Positions 34,516-43,158 of a DNA stretch of 64,000 bases are shown piece after piece. This DNA is from Bacillus sp. RAR_GA_16 (GTDB taxonomy: Bacteria; Bacillota; Bacilli; Bacillales; Guptibacillaceae), in NCBI RefSeq assembly GCF_020165985.1, contig NZ_JAIUKZ010000007.1, forward strand, positions 1 through 64,000, in the 5' to 3' direction. Each line of letters starts with the position of its first letter. The stretch's first letter is position 1. A model generated the notes under the pieces. It was not told the DNA's origin. It did not search any database and saw only the letters and a program-made list of their open reading frames with translations. The position numbers and the translations under genes are program-made.

Positions 34516-35397
34516 TTATTTCACCCATTCATCAATCAACTCTTGATTCTCCTCAACCCATTTCTTAGCCCCATCAACAGGCTCTTCGCTACTTTCTACG
34601 TAATCAATCAGCTCACCGATTTGTTGACCATTCATCTTCCAGTTTTTAAACCATTCGCTTACCTCTGGATAATCTTCATCAAATCCCTGTCTTGTCGCAT
34701 GGTGGATTTTTTCGACACCGCCGAATGTGTTTTTCGGATCTTCTAGGAATTTTAAGTCATATTTGGAGAACACCCAATGTGGACTCCAAAGTGGGGCTAC
34801 AATCGGTTCTTGATTTTTTATTGCTTTTTTTATTTCAGCTAACATAGCAGATTCTGAGCTTGGAACTAGTTCAAAATCGAGCTCATAGTCATTGATTAGT
34901 TGTTCGGTCACTTCCATTGTACCTGCGCCAGGATCAAAGCCAACAATTTCGCTATTAAACAATTTCTTATGGTCATTTAAGTCTTTTATGCTATTAATGT
35001 CTTTCAAATAAGATGGAACGACAAGGCCGACTTTTGCATCGTCAAACCACGTTTCTTCAGAGAAGTTAACTGTATCCCGATATTTCTCTAAATAATTCGC
35101 ATCCTGAACGGGTAGCCATACTTCTAAACTAGCATCCAAATCACCGCTATCTAACGCCGTCATAGTAGCTCCCATATTCAAATAGTTAAATTTCACGTTA
35201 TAACCTTTGTCTTCTAAAATCACTTTCCACATATTTGTGACAGCGATGTTTTCAGCCCAGTTAATTTGGCCAATGGCTATCGTTTTATCTTTTCCCTCTG
35301 ATGCAGCACCAGATTTGCCACTATTCCCACAAGCGGTAAGCACAGCAACCATTAAGATCACGATCATTAAACTAAATCCTTTTTTACTCTGTATCAT
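34516..35397 (-). CDS. Glycine betaine/choline ABC substrate-binding lipoprotein (OpuAC/ProX-like)
   Basis: 293 residues. Lipobox LTAC (Cys about 23) then a GSGKSG-type linker. The binding domain matches OpuAC-type proteins: IAIGQINWAENIAVTNMWKVILEDKGYNV, GDLDASLEVWLPVQDANY, VGFDPGAGTMEVTEQLINDYEL, VAPLWSPHWVFSKYDLKFLEDP with aromatic residues that cage quaternary amines. No opuAA/opuAB permease is adjacent, so it must work with a transporter encoded elsewhere. It faces away from gbsR. An 18-bp palindrome shared with the betaine-synthesis promoters lies 56 bp upstream of its start, suggesting common osmotic/choline control. Confidence 0.88.
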   Translation of the reverse strand: MIQSKKGFSLMIVILMVAVLTACGNSGKSGAASEGKDKTIAIGQINWAENIAVTNMWKVILEDKGYNVKFNYLNMGATMTALDSGDLDASLEVWLPVQDANYLEKYRDTVNFSEETWFDDAKVGLVVPSYLKDINSIKDLNDHKKLFNSEIVGFDPGAGTMEVTEQLINDYELDFELVPSSESAMLAEIKKAIKNQEPIVAPLWSPHWVFSKYDLKFLEDPKNTFGGVEKIHHATRQGFDEDYPEVSEWFKNWKMNGQQIGELIDYVESSEEPVDGAKKWVEENQELIDEWVK

Positions 35398-35452
35398 CTC
35401 GTTGCATACCTCCTGTATATAAATTCACTTCTACAACTTATAAGTTTAAAAT

Positions 35453-35470
35453 ATTAAGAATTTTTTTAAC
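35453..35470. promoter_or_regulatory. Predicted GbsR-type operator (site 1), betaine-binding lipoprotein promoter
   Basis: On the minus strand GTTAAAAAAATTCTTAAT: arms GTTAA and TTAAT separated by 8 bp. It matches sites at 36361, 42119 and 42331. Confidence 0.65.
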
Positions 35471-35576
35471 GTAAGTGCAACACGTAAGCCTACGTCTTTA
35501 TGTAAGTATGTCTTCAACATAATATCAGGTAGTTAATCGTAGCTTAGCGATCAACTACCTGGTCACTTTTGCAATT

Positions 35577-36128
35577 TTAATTTTCTTGATCTTTCGGTAA
35601 AAACTCGAAAATTTTACCACTTCTTATGCTTTCAACTAAGTCATCTAACCAGTGATAGTACTTTTTCGATTCCTCTAATTGGTCATAGTGTTGTTTTGCG
35701 GTGGCTACAATTTCTGGAGTGCTAGTAGAATCTTTGATCACGTCTATAAAATCTTCTTGGGCTTCTTCAATGGCTTCCAAATTCATTTTTACTTCGCGTT
35801 CCCACATTTGACAATAAAACGCCATAAAGGAGCGAAAGAAATTTTTCTCAGCTACGTAAGTATGTTTTCTGGAGCCGCGTGTAAACGTCTTTTTCACCAT
35901 TTCAATTTCTTGTAGCTTACGAACGCTCGTACTCATACTTGGTTTACTCATTCCGAGCTCGGTACGCATTTCATCAAGGGTCATTTGCTCTTTAAAGTAC
36001 ATCGTCGCATATAAATTAGCGGCAGCAGGTGTTACGCCATATAAATCCATTGTCTCGGCAATAGCACCAATCACTTTATCTTTGGCTTCTTCAATCTTCA
36101 TTTTGGGTCTTTCGTTAGATTCACTCAT
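35577..36128 (-). CDS. gbsR: GbsR/MarR family regulator of glycine betaine synthesis
   Basis: 183 residues with the GbsR arrangement: AKDKVIGAIAETMDLYGVTPAAANLYATMYFKEQMTLDEMRTELGMSKPSMSTSVRKLQEIEMVKKTFTRGSRKHTYVAEKNFFRSFM, then a helical C-terminal domain. In B. subtilis GbsR represses gbsAB and opuB and senses choline. Here it is divergent from gbsA/betA, the same logic. Ribosome binding site AAGGAGCGACCCA. The intergenic region (36129-36413) contains several GTTAA half-sites besides the full palindrome at 36361. Confidence 0.93.
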   Translation of the reverse strand: MSESNERPKMKIEEAKDKVIGAIAETMDLYGVTPAAANLYATMYFKEQMTLDEMRTELGMSKPSMSTSVRKLQEIEMVKKTFTRGSRKHTYVAEKNFFRSFMAFYCQMWEREVKMNLEAIEEAQEDFIDVIKDSTSTPEIVATAKQHYDQLEESKKYYHWLDDLVESIRSGKIFEFLPKDQEN

Positions 36129-36324
36129 TGGGTCGCTCCTTCGATATAAAGTAAATCGTGTTAAGTATTTATCAAATTTTCTTTACGAACTTAATGTTAA
36201 CTTTTTTAGATGAAATGTCAAATATAAGATTTCCTTTTAACCCCTTGTAAACATCGACTACATTAATAGGTATAACCATCTTAGAAGATCTTAAACCTTT
36301 CTAAAATTTCCTTGTGAATTTGTT

Positions 36325-36353
36325 TTGACAGGTTCAAAAGGACGTGTTAACGT
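36325..36353 (+). promoter_or_regulatory. Candidate sigma-A promoter of gbsA-betA
   Basis: TTGACA (36325-36330) and, 17 bp downstream, a weak -10 (TAACGT, 36348-36353) next to GTTAA half-sites. The full operator at 36361-36378 lies just downstream, a position suited to repression by road-block. Confidence 0.45.
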
Positions 36354-36360
36354 TAAATGT

Positions 36361-36378
36361 GTTAAATAAATTCTTAAT
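36361..36378. promoter_or_regulatory. Predicted GbsR operator (site 2), gbsA promoter
   Basis: GTTAAATAAATTCTTAAT: GTTAA-N8-TTAAT, 35 bp upstream of the gbsA start. It shares arm sequence, spacing and a TTC next to the right arm with the site at 35453. Confidence 0.7.
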
Positions 36379-36413
36379 AAACTTAATTTACTTCGGCATT
36401 GGAGTTGATCAAT

Positions 36414-37886
36414 ATGGATTTAAAACTACAACAATACATTAACGGTAAATGGGTTGGCGCAAACTCGGGACGTATGCGTACAATTATTAACCCATACAAC
36501 CAGGAAATTATTGCAACTGTCCCAGAAGGTGATGAATCAGATGCGAAAGCGGCGATCGCAGCTGCAAGAGAAGCATTTGATCATGGTGAGTGGGCAACAA
36601 CCCCTGCTACTGAGCGAGGAGCAATTGTTAGAAGAATTGCTGAATTAATTGAACGAGATAAAGAAGAACTTGCTCGTCTTGAATCACTAGATACTGGTAA
36701 AACAGTAGAAGAAAGCCGTGGAGATATGGATGATATCGCTGGAGTGTTCCGCTATTTTGCAGAACTTGCAGATAAAGATGGTGGAGAGCTCATCGATGCT
36801 CCAGTAGCAAATTCAATTAGTAAAGTCGTTCATGAACCAGTCGGGGTTTGTGGTCAAATCACACCATGGAACTATCCATTACTTCAAGCATCATGGAAGC
36901 TCGCTCCTGCACTTGCGACAGGAAATACGTTGATTATTAAGCCGAGTGAAATTACCCCGCTTACTCATATCAAAGTATTTGAACTAATGGAAGAAGCGGG
37001 TGTACCTGCTGGTGTGGCTAACCTCGTTCTTGGCGCAGGGAATACAGTTGGCGCTGAGCTATCCAACAACACGGATGTTGATCTTATTTCTTTCACAGGT
37101 GGCATTGCGACAGGGAAGAAAATCATGCAGGCTGCAAGTGTGAATGTGAAAAATCTCGCATTAGAGCTTGGTGGTAAAAACCCAAATGTCATTTTTGCGG
37201 ATGCTGATTTTGATATCGCCGTTGATCAAGCGTTAAACGGAGTGTTTTTCCACGCTGGCCAAATTTGTTCAGCTGGGACAAGACTCATTGTTGAAGAAAG
37301 CATTCACGATAAATTCGTTGAAGCGCTTGTCGAGCGCGTAAAGAAATTCAAACTTGGAAGCGGATTTGATGAAGAGACTCAAATGGGTCCACTTATTTCT
37401 GCTGAGCATCTTGCGAAAGTAGAAAAGTATGTTGAAGCCGGAATAAAGGAAGGCGCTACTGTGGCTGTTGGTGGGAAACGTCCAGAAGATCCAGAATTAC
37501 AGCAAGGGTTCTTCTACTTGCCAACGATTTTCACTGACTGCACAACCGATATGAGCATTGTTCAAGATGAAGCTTTTGGTCCAATTATTACGGTTGAGAA
37601 ATTCCAAGCTGAAGAAGAAGCGATTAAGCTTGCAAATGACTCCATCTACGGACTTGCTGGCGGTGTTTGGACAAAGGATATTGCAAAAGCTGAACGCTGT
37701 GCCGCAAAAATGCGTATGGGTACGGTTTGGATCAATGATTTCAACCTTTATTTCCCGCATGCGCCATGGGGTGGCTTTAAGCAGTCTGGTATCGGACGTG
37801 AGCTAGGTAAAGCAGGTTTAGAAGAATATACAGAAACGAAGCATATCTTCCAGAACCTTAAACCTGAACCGATTAACTGGTTCTAA
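36414..37886 (+). CDS. gbsA: Betaine aldehyde dehydrogenase
   Basis: 490 residues from ATG 36414 (GGAG upstream at a 10-base spacing); a TTG at 36399 is the only longer start. ALDH markers: HEPVGVCGQITPWNYPLLQASWKLAPALATGNT, KPSEITPL, LISFTGGIATG, catalytic Glu in LALELGGKNPN, nucleophile Cys in FHAGQICSAGTRLIV, and WGGFKQSGIGRELGKAGLEEY. Converts betaine aldehyde to glycine betaine with NAD. Directly upstream of choline dehydrogenase and divergent from gbsR, so the substrate call is well supported. Confidence 0.93.
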   Translation: MDLKLQQYINGKWVGANSGRMRTIINPYNQEIIATVPEGDESDAKAAIAAAREAFDHGEWATTPATERGAIVRRIAELIERDKEELARLESLDTGKTVEESRGDMDDIAGVFRYFAELADKDGGELIDAPVANSISKVVHEPVGVCGQITPWNYPLLQASWKLAPALATGNTLIIKPSEITPLTHIKVFELMEEAGVPAGVANLVLGAGNTVGAELSNNTDVDLISFTGGIATGKKIMQAASVNVKNLALELGGKNPNVIFADADFDIAVDQALNGVFFHAGQICSAGTRLIVEESIHDKFVEALVERVKKFKLGSGFDEETQMGPLISAEHLAKVEKYVEAGIKEGATVAVGGKRPEDPELQQGFFYLPTIFTDCTTDMSIVQDEAFGPIITVEKFQAEEEAIKLANDSIYGLAGGVWTKDIAKAERCAAKMRMGTVWINDFNLYFPHAPWGGFKQSGIGRELGKAGLEEYTETKHIFQNLKPEPINWF

Positions 37887-38061
37887 TCAAATCGCATTCA
37901 ACCTTACTTAATGGACTGAATAAAAATGGGAGATGTTTATCTCTCTTAAATGCCCAAACTCGAGCTATATATATAGGAAAAAAATAATCTATTAGAAAAA
38001 AAGAGAGGGAGGAGACCTAGAGGTAAATTCCCTTTTAAACTTCAAGGAGGAATACAACAAT

Positions 38062-39741
38062 ATGGAAAAGTACGATATTGTCATAGTTGGTGGCGGTAGT
38101 GCAGGTTCTGTACTCGGCGACCGTCTAAGCGCAGATGGCACAAAAAGTGTCCTAGTATTAGAAGCGGGACGAAAGGATTATTCATGGGATCTTCTGATTC
38201 AAATGCCCGCAGCTCTCCCGTTTCCAGCAGGAAAAAGCCTTTACGATTGGAAATATGAATCTGATCCTGAGCCACACATGAATGGACGCCGTATTAAGCA
38301 TGCACGAGGAAAGCTACTCGGTGGATCAAGTTCAATTAACGGAATGATTTATCAACGTGGAAATCCGTTAGACTATGAACGCTGGGGTGCCGATGAAGGG
38401 ATGGAGACATGGAATTTCGCTCACTGCCTTCCGTACTTCAAACGTTTAGAAAATGCTTTAGGATCACCAGATGATGACCTTCGTGGTCACGATGGTCCGA
38501 TTAAATTGGAGCGCGGACCAGCGAAAAATCCTTTGTTCCAGGCGTTCTTTAATGCTGGTGTAGAGGCTGGATATTCACGAACTCCTGATGTGAACGGTTT
38601 CCGTCAGGAAGGGTTTGGTCCGTTTGATAAGCATGTCTACAAAGGACAGCGCTTGTCTGCTTCTCGTGCTTACTTGCACCCAGCTATGAAACGAGAGAAC
38701 TTAACGGTTAAAACACGCGCTTTCGTTGCTAGTATCGATTTTGATGGTACGCGTGCTAAAGGATTAACCTATTCACAAAACGGGCAAATGCATCAAGTCC
38801 AAGCTGGTGAAGTGATCCTTTCAGGTGGCGCTATCAATACACCTCAGCTTCTTCAACTGTCAGGTGTAGGCGATGCGAAACACCTTCGCTCTCTAGGAAT
38901 CAAACCAGTTGTTGACCTTCCAGGTGTCGGAGAAAACCTTCAGGATCATCTTGAAGTCTACATTCAGCACGCTTGTCCGCAGCCTGTTTCCGAACAGCCT
39001 AACTTGAATAAAGCTCGTATGCCATGGATTGGTTTACAGTGGATGCTTGGAAGAACAGGTCCTGCAGCGACAAACCATTTCGAAGGTGGAGGTTTCGTAC
39101 GTTCCAATGAGGATGTTAAATATCCGAACTTAATGTTCCACTTCCTTCCGGTTGCCGTCCGTTACGATGGTCAAAAAGCAGATACGGCTCACGGGTTCCA
39201 AGTTCACGTAGGACCAATGTATTCTGACGCTCGTGGATCATTAAAGATCCGTTCGACAGATCCGAAAGAGCATCCAAGCATGGTATACAACTATCTCTCT
39301 ACGGAACAAGACAAACGTGAGTGGGTTGAAGCAGTAAGAGTTTCTCGTGACATTATGAAGCAACCAGCGATGAAACCTTATAACTCAGGAGAAATTTCTC
39401 CAGGTCCATCTGTTCAAACAGACGAAGAGATTCTGGAATGGGTAAGAAACGATGCTGAAACTGCTCTCCACCCGTCTTGTACGGCAAAAATGGGGCCGGC
39501 TTCTGATCCTATGGCAGTCGTTGATCCGAAAACGATGAAGGTTCATGGTCTGGATAATGTACGCGTTGTCGATGCTTCTGCGATGCCTTACGTAACAAAC
39601 GGGAATATTCACGCACCTGTCTTGATGTTAGCGGAAAAGGCAGCTGATTTGATCCTTGGCCGTAAACCACTGGATCCAATTGATGCTGATTTCTATCGTC
39701 ATGGTGTTCATCCAGCAGATGCTGGTACGGTAACAAAATAA
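38062..39741 (+). CDS. betA: Choline dehydrogenase (FAD-dependent GMC oxidoreductase)
   Basis: 559 residues; ribosome binding site CAAGGAGGAATACAACAAT. FAD-binding [20 protein letters not shown] at the N-terminus, GMC signature [28 protein letters not shown], second signature [37 protein letters not shown], and the C-terminal catalytic region [12 protein letters not shown] with [15 protein letters not shown] and [19 protein letters not shown]. This is the BetA type that oxidises choline to betaine aldehyde at the membrane. B. subtilis uses an unrelated iron-type alcohol dehydrogenase (GbsB) at this step, so here a BetA enzyme is under a GbsR-type regulator. Confidence 0.93.
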   Translation: MEKYDIVIVGGGSAGSVLGDRLSADGTKSVLVLEAGRKDYSWDLLIQMPAALPFPAGKSLYDWKYESDPEPHMNGRRIKHARGKLLGGSSSINGMIYQRGNPLDYERWGADEGMETWNFAHCLPYFKRLENALGSPDDDLRGHDGPIKLERGPAKNPLFQAFFNAGVEAGYSRTPDVNGFRQEGFGPFDKHVYKGQRLSASRAYLHPAMKRENLTVKTRAFVASIDFDGTRAKGLTYSQNGQMHQVQAGEVILSGGAINTPQLLQLSGVGDAKHLRSLGIKPVVDLPGVGENLQDHLEVYIQHACPQPVSEQPNLNKARMPWIGLQWMLGRTGPAATNHFEGGGFVRSNEDVKYPNLMFHFLPVAVRYDGQKADTAHGFQVHVGPMYSDARGSLKIRSTDPKEHPSMVYNYLSTEQDKREWVEAVRVSRDIMKQPAMKPYNSGEISPGPSVQTDEEILEWVRNDAETALHPSCTAKMGPASDPMAVVDPKTMKVHGLDNVRVVDASAMPYVTNGNIHAPVLMLAEKAADLILGRKPLDPIDADFYRHGVHPADAGTVTK

Positions 39742-39750
39742 AGATTTATA

Positions 39751-39797
39751 AGAAGGCGTCCTTTCAATCATATATCATGATTGAAAGGACGCCTTCT
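39751..39797 (+). terminator. Long perfect hairpin terminating gbsA-betA
   Basis: Twenty-bp perfect stem (AGAAGGCGTCCTTTCAATCA and its complement) with a 7-base loop, 10 bases after the betA stop. T-richness after the stem is modest. Confidence 0.8.
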
Positions 39798-40230
39798 CTG
39801 TATTCTAAACTTATTTTTTTATGGTAGGTCACATGGTTTTTATAAGAGCCGATAAACTAGTTGATGAATGGTAGAGAGAGCGACTTATTTACGTTCGCTT
39901 CTCCTTATGAGTGGTGTCGTTTCATTACAGATAGAGCATAGATTCTTGCTTGATTTTTTGGAAAGATCGTAACAAGAGGGTATTGTTTAATAGGAAAGCA
40001 TTTTACGCCCAAGTAATACAGGTAGTAATAAGAGGAAACTACCTTGTATAACTGAAGGACGCTAGTGTCAATTCTAAGAGGTTATACTAATATGTGAAGG
40101 GAATTCCCTTCATAATCGAATAAAAAAGCCTCATACTATCCTAAGAGGCTTTGAGTAGGGTAGGGAATAAATGCTTTTGATTCGCACCTTTCTCCAATAG
40201 TTGAATACAATAGGAATACTAATAAATAAC
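39798..40230. other. Intergenic region between betA and the choline symporter gene
   Basis: About 430 bp with no supported gene. It includes a hairpin AAAGCCTC...GAGGCTTT (about 40126-40153). Otherwise AT-rich and featureless to me. Confidence 0.45.
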
Positions 40231-40270
40231 AAACGGCCTCCTTCATTGATAGAAATGAAGGAGGCCGTTT
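40231..40270 (-). terminator. Terminator of SSS symporter gene
   Basis: AAACGGCCTCCTTCAT / ATGAAGGAGGCCGTTT, 16-bp perfect stem with A/T runs on both sides, 10 bases downstream of the minus-strand stop. Confidence 0.9.
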
Positions 40271-40279
40271 TCGTTTGTT

Positions 40280-41908
40280 TTATGAGGCAATCTTTTCATT
40301 ACCGTTTTCTCTTTCTGCTGGCATCAATAATGGTTTAGGTGGACACATCTTCTTAGTCGCTTTCGACACGACGATAATGGTTGCCAAACCTGCTACCATT
40401 GCGAGTGTGCGGAATGGGAACAGAACAATGCCATCTTCGATCATAGGATATGGGAGGAAAACTGGAAGTCCAATAATCGGTTCCCCGCCCCCGATACGAA
40501 GGATGAATGAGACAATTAATCCTGCAATGGACCCATATTTATTCGCATCTTTAAAGAATAGAGCGGTAGTTAATTGTGGAAATAGAATGACATAGACAAG
40601 GTCAGCCGCTAGATACCATAAAGCATAAACACTTTTTACATTAAGCGCAATGATGGTTGCTGCAATTCCCACCAAAATGATCGAGCGCTTAATCATTTTC
40701 TTAAGCTGATCACTTGATGCATCAGGCTTGAAGAGTGGTCGATACACATTCCATGCAGCCATCGAAGAGGCTGATAGAATAGAAGAATCCATCGACGACA
40801 TAACGGCTGCTGCGAGAGCGCCAAGTCCAATCGCGCCAATCACTCCAGGCGTTAAATATTGCAACACATAAGGGAGAATCATCGATGGGTTATCAGGAGC
40901 ATTTACACCTAGACTTGCCCAATCTGTGTCTAATCCGATCGCCCCAATAATAACGGCTGGGATCGCTGCAACTATACAGATGAATCCTGCGATGATTGAA
41001 AGCCACATTGCCGTATTTTCCGATTTTGCAGAAAGAACACGTTGAAAATAAACCTGCCACGGAATTCCACCGAAAATGAGTAGTAAGGCAAAATCCCACC
41101 AGTTCCAATAATAGTTTCCCCACTCAGGATCTTTCCATCCATCTAATGGAGGGAACAGACTTGCATAGCTTCCCATATCGGTTTGATAGTGATTCCAAAC
41201 AGAACTTAAACCGCCTACTTCTGACAGTGCATAAGGAAGCACTAAGAACAGTCCGATCATAACAGCGAGCATTTGGAAGACATCAGTAAATGCAACGGAC
41301 CACATGCCACCTACGACAGTGTATGCTACTGCAATAATGGCTGATAGAATAATAGAAGTTTGAAAATCCAAACCTAGTATTGTTCCAAAAGTTGTTCCTA
41401 AAGCTGTTAAGATTGCACCACTCCAGAAGACCTCTCCTAAAAGAGCGGGAATATATAAGACACCAGCAACTTTCTTTCCGAATCGCTGCTCAAGTGGATC
41501 AATCATGGTCATAAATTCATAGCGACGCATTTTTCTTGCATAGAAAATACCACCAACAATTAAACTTAGCGCATATCCCCATGGTGCTTGTGCCCACACT
41601 AGTCCAAGTGAATAAGTGGATTCAGCGGTACCTGATATGTAACCGCCACCAACCCATGTGGCAGCCATTGTAAACATCGAGATCCACAATGGTAATGAAC
41701 GCTTTGCTACCATCATATCTGATGCTGATTCCGATTTCCCACTTGCCATAAATGCTCCAATATAATAGATAATTCCATAGAATACTAACATGGCGATAAA
41801 GGAGCCCCAGTTAATATTCGAATTAGTTGTTCCTAAATAAATAAACATGACTAAAATCGCTGCTACAAATGTACCTATTTTTAATAATTTACTTTTTCCT
41901 TCACTCAA
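40280..41908 (-). CDS. Sodium-dependent choline transporter, CHT1/SLC5A7-like (SSS family)
   Basis: 542 residues, about 13 membrane helices; TTG start at 41906-41908 with AGAGGTGAAGGTAT upstream. Comparison with animal high-affinity choline transporter CHT1, as I remember it, shows many near-identical blocks: TMAATWVGGGYISGTAESTYSLGLVWAQAPWGYALSLI-type region, GGIPWQVYFQRVLSAKS, IPAVIIGAIG, AAVMSSMDSSILSASSMAAWNVY, LWYLAADLVYVILFPQL, LRIGGGEPIIGLP, FPFRTLAMV. I therefore call it a choline importer driven by Na+. Location beside gbsA/betA and a palindrome shared with their promoter (42119-42136) support this. Proline or pantothenate specificity is unlikely on these blocks. Confidence 0.85.
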   Translation of the reverse strand: MSEGKSKLLKIGTFVAAILVMFIYLGTTNSNINWGSFIAMLVFYGIIYYIGAFMASGKSESASDMMVAKRSLPLWISMFTMAATWVGGGYISGTAESTYSLGLVWAQAPWGYALSLIVGGIFYARKMRRYEFMTMIDPLEQRFGKKVAGVLYIPALLGEVFWSGAILTALGTTFGTILGLDFQTSIILSAIIAVAYTVVGGMWSVAFTDVFQMLAVMIGLFLVLPYALSEVGGLSSVWNHYQTDMGSYASLFPPLDGWKDPEWGNYYWNWWDFALLLIFGGIPWQVYFQRVLSAKSENTAMWLSIIAGFICIVAAIPAVIIGAIGLDTDWASLGVNAPDNPSMILPYVLQYLTPGVIGAIGLGALAAAVMSSMDSSILSASSMAAWNVYRPLFKPDASSDQLKKMIKRSIILVGIAATIIALNVKSVYALWYLAADLVYVILFPQLTTALFFKDANKYGSIAGLIVSFILRIGGGEPIIGLPVFLPYPMIEDGIVLFPFRTLAMVAGLATIIVVSKATKKMCPPKPLLMPAERENGNEKIAS

Positions 41909-42118
41909 ATACCTTCACCTCTTGAAAATTTTTAAGTTCAAACCTTTTTAAAACGTAATCTGATTGAGAATACGTCTCATGATTTGTTTTCATACAATAA
42001 TAATTGAAATAGCCAATTTCTTTTATTCGCGTTTATTAGATAACCTTAAGGCAGCTGCTCCTCAATATAATCACTCGTTACTTTCATTTCTTGTACCCCT
42101 TTCATGAAAATTAATTGT

Positions 42119-42136
42119 GTTAAATATTTTCTTAAC
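42119..42136. promoter_or_regulatory. Predicted GbsR operator (site 3), choline symporter promoter
   Basis: GTTAAATATTTTCTTAAC, a perfect GTTAA-N8-TTAAC palindrome with the same TTC feature as the gbsA site. Confidence 0.7.
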
Positions 42137-42284
42137 GTATTTAATAATAAATATTACATGATTAGATTTCCTTGTCAAATGCACCTGGATTGATTAAAAG
42201 GAAGATACCGCCTTTATTTCCCTAATAGAAACAGCAGTGGACAGAATATAAACGTCATAGGTTTAGCAAGGTGACGAACCTTTT

Positions 42285-42313
42285 TTGACAGATCAATGTG
42301 CAAATGATAGCAT
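42285..42313 (+). promoter_or_regulatory. Candidate sigma-A promoter of TetR gene
   Basis: TTGACA (42285-42290), 17-bp spacer, TAGCAT (42308-42313). An operator palindrome begins 17 bp downstream. Confidence 0.6.
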
Positions 42314-42330
42314 GTAAGATTGTCAGGAAC

Positions 42331-42348
42331 GTTAAAAAAATATTTAAC
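42331..42348. promoter_or_regulatory. Predicted GbsR operator (site 4), TetR gene promoter
   Basis: GTTAAAAAAATATTTAAC, palindromic GTTAA-N8-TTAAC just downstream of the -10 of the TetR promoter. Alternatively it is an autoregulatory TetR site, but it shares the motif of promoters at 35453, 36361 and 42119. Confidence 0.6.
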
Positions 42349-42474
42349 AAAATAAACTTTTGAGTTAGTAAAGGTTTACTAGATAGGATTTGGATTAGTG
42401 TAGTCATGGACGGAAACATCATGAAGAATACCTATGTTGCAGTAGAGGGCTCAGGTAGGTTAGGAGGGATAACG

Positions 42475-43065
42475 GTGTCAGCGACCAAGTTGCCTATGAG
42501 TGAACGAATCGAACGAGCAGCTCTCCCGTTATTTGCGAGAAAAGGTTTTGAAGGGACATCATTAAGTAAAATTGCGAAATGCGTTGGAATTAAGAAACCC
42601 TCGTTATATGCTCATTTCGCCAGCAAAGAAGATCTTTTTTTCGCGATTCTTCAAAAGGTAAATCGAGATTATCGTGATTTTCTAGAAATGCACGTTCAAC
42701 AGTATTGTGAACTGTCGACGGAAAGGCAGTTATATCGCTTATTGAAAGACCATACAACGTATCTCGAAAATGAAGATCTGGGTCTGCTGTTTAAACGATT
42801 TATGCTTTTTCCACCAATAGTATTAAGAGACACATTTAATGAGCAATTTATTCAATCAGAGGAAGCGTTAACGAAGGTATTACTGGATGTAGTAAAAGAG
42901 GGGAAGAGAAGAGGAGATATTCAAGCAGAGTCAGATGAAGTAATCGATGCTTATATATGTCTGCTTGATGGCACGTTTGAACAACTCTTTTATTATTCTG
43001 AAGTGGAGCATGAACAGCGGCTCCAAAATGCGTGGCGTATTTTCTGGAGAGGGATACAAGGGTAA
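42475..43065 (+). CDS. TetR/AcrR family transcriptional regulator
   Basis: About 196 residues from GTG 42475, which follows GGAGGGATAACG; the longer ATG at 42406 has no ribosome binding site. N-terminal TetR helix-turn-helix: RIERAALPLFARKGFEGTSLSKIAKCVGIKKPSLYAHFASKEDLFFAIL. The C-terminal ligand domain is generic. It is divergent from the choline symporter and preceded by a GbsR-like palindrome, so it may be a BetI-like choline/betaine regulator. That is inference from position; sequence alone does not show BetI. Confidence 0.87.
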   Translation: MSATKLPMSERIERAALPLFARKGFEGTSLSKIAKCVGIKKPSLYAHFASKEDLFFAILQKVNRDYRDFLEMHVQQYCELSTERQLYRLLKDHTTYLENEDLGLLFKRFMLFPPIVLRDTFNEQFIQSEEALTKVLLDVVKEGKRRGDIQAESDEVIDAYICLLDGTFEQLFYYSEVEHEQRLQNAWRIFWRGIQG

Positions 43066-43098
43066 TAACTATGAAGATTGGATTTCGTATTAATGATG

Positions 43099-43132
43099 AA
43101 ACCGGTCTAACTTTTTGGATTAGACCGGTTTT
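43099..43132. terminator. Bidirectional terminator between TetR and protease genes
   Basis: AAACCGGTCTAA / TTAGACCGGTTT 12-bp perfect stem followed by T's, between convergent genes. Confidence 0.9.
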
Positions 43133-43158
43133 ACTTTACTAAGTAGGAAGTTCAATTG

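Larger units (their letters stand above)
41909..42474. other. Divergent regulatory region between choline symporter and TetR gene
   Basis: About 565 bp without a gene. It contains two predicted GbsR-type operators (42119-42136, 42331-42348) and a promoter for the TetR gene (42285-42313). AT-rich; suits a regulatory region serving both divergent genes. Confidence 0.55.
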
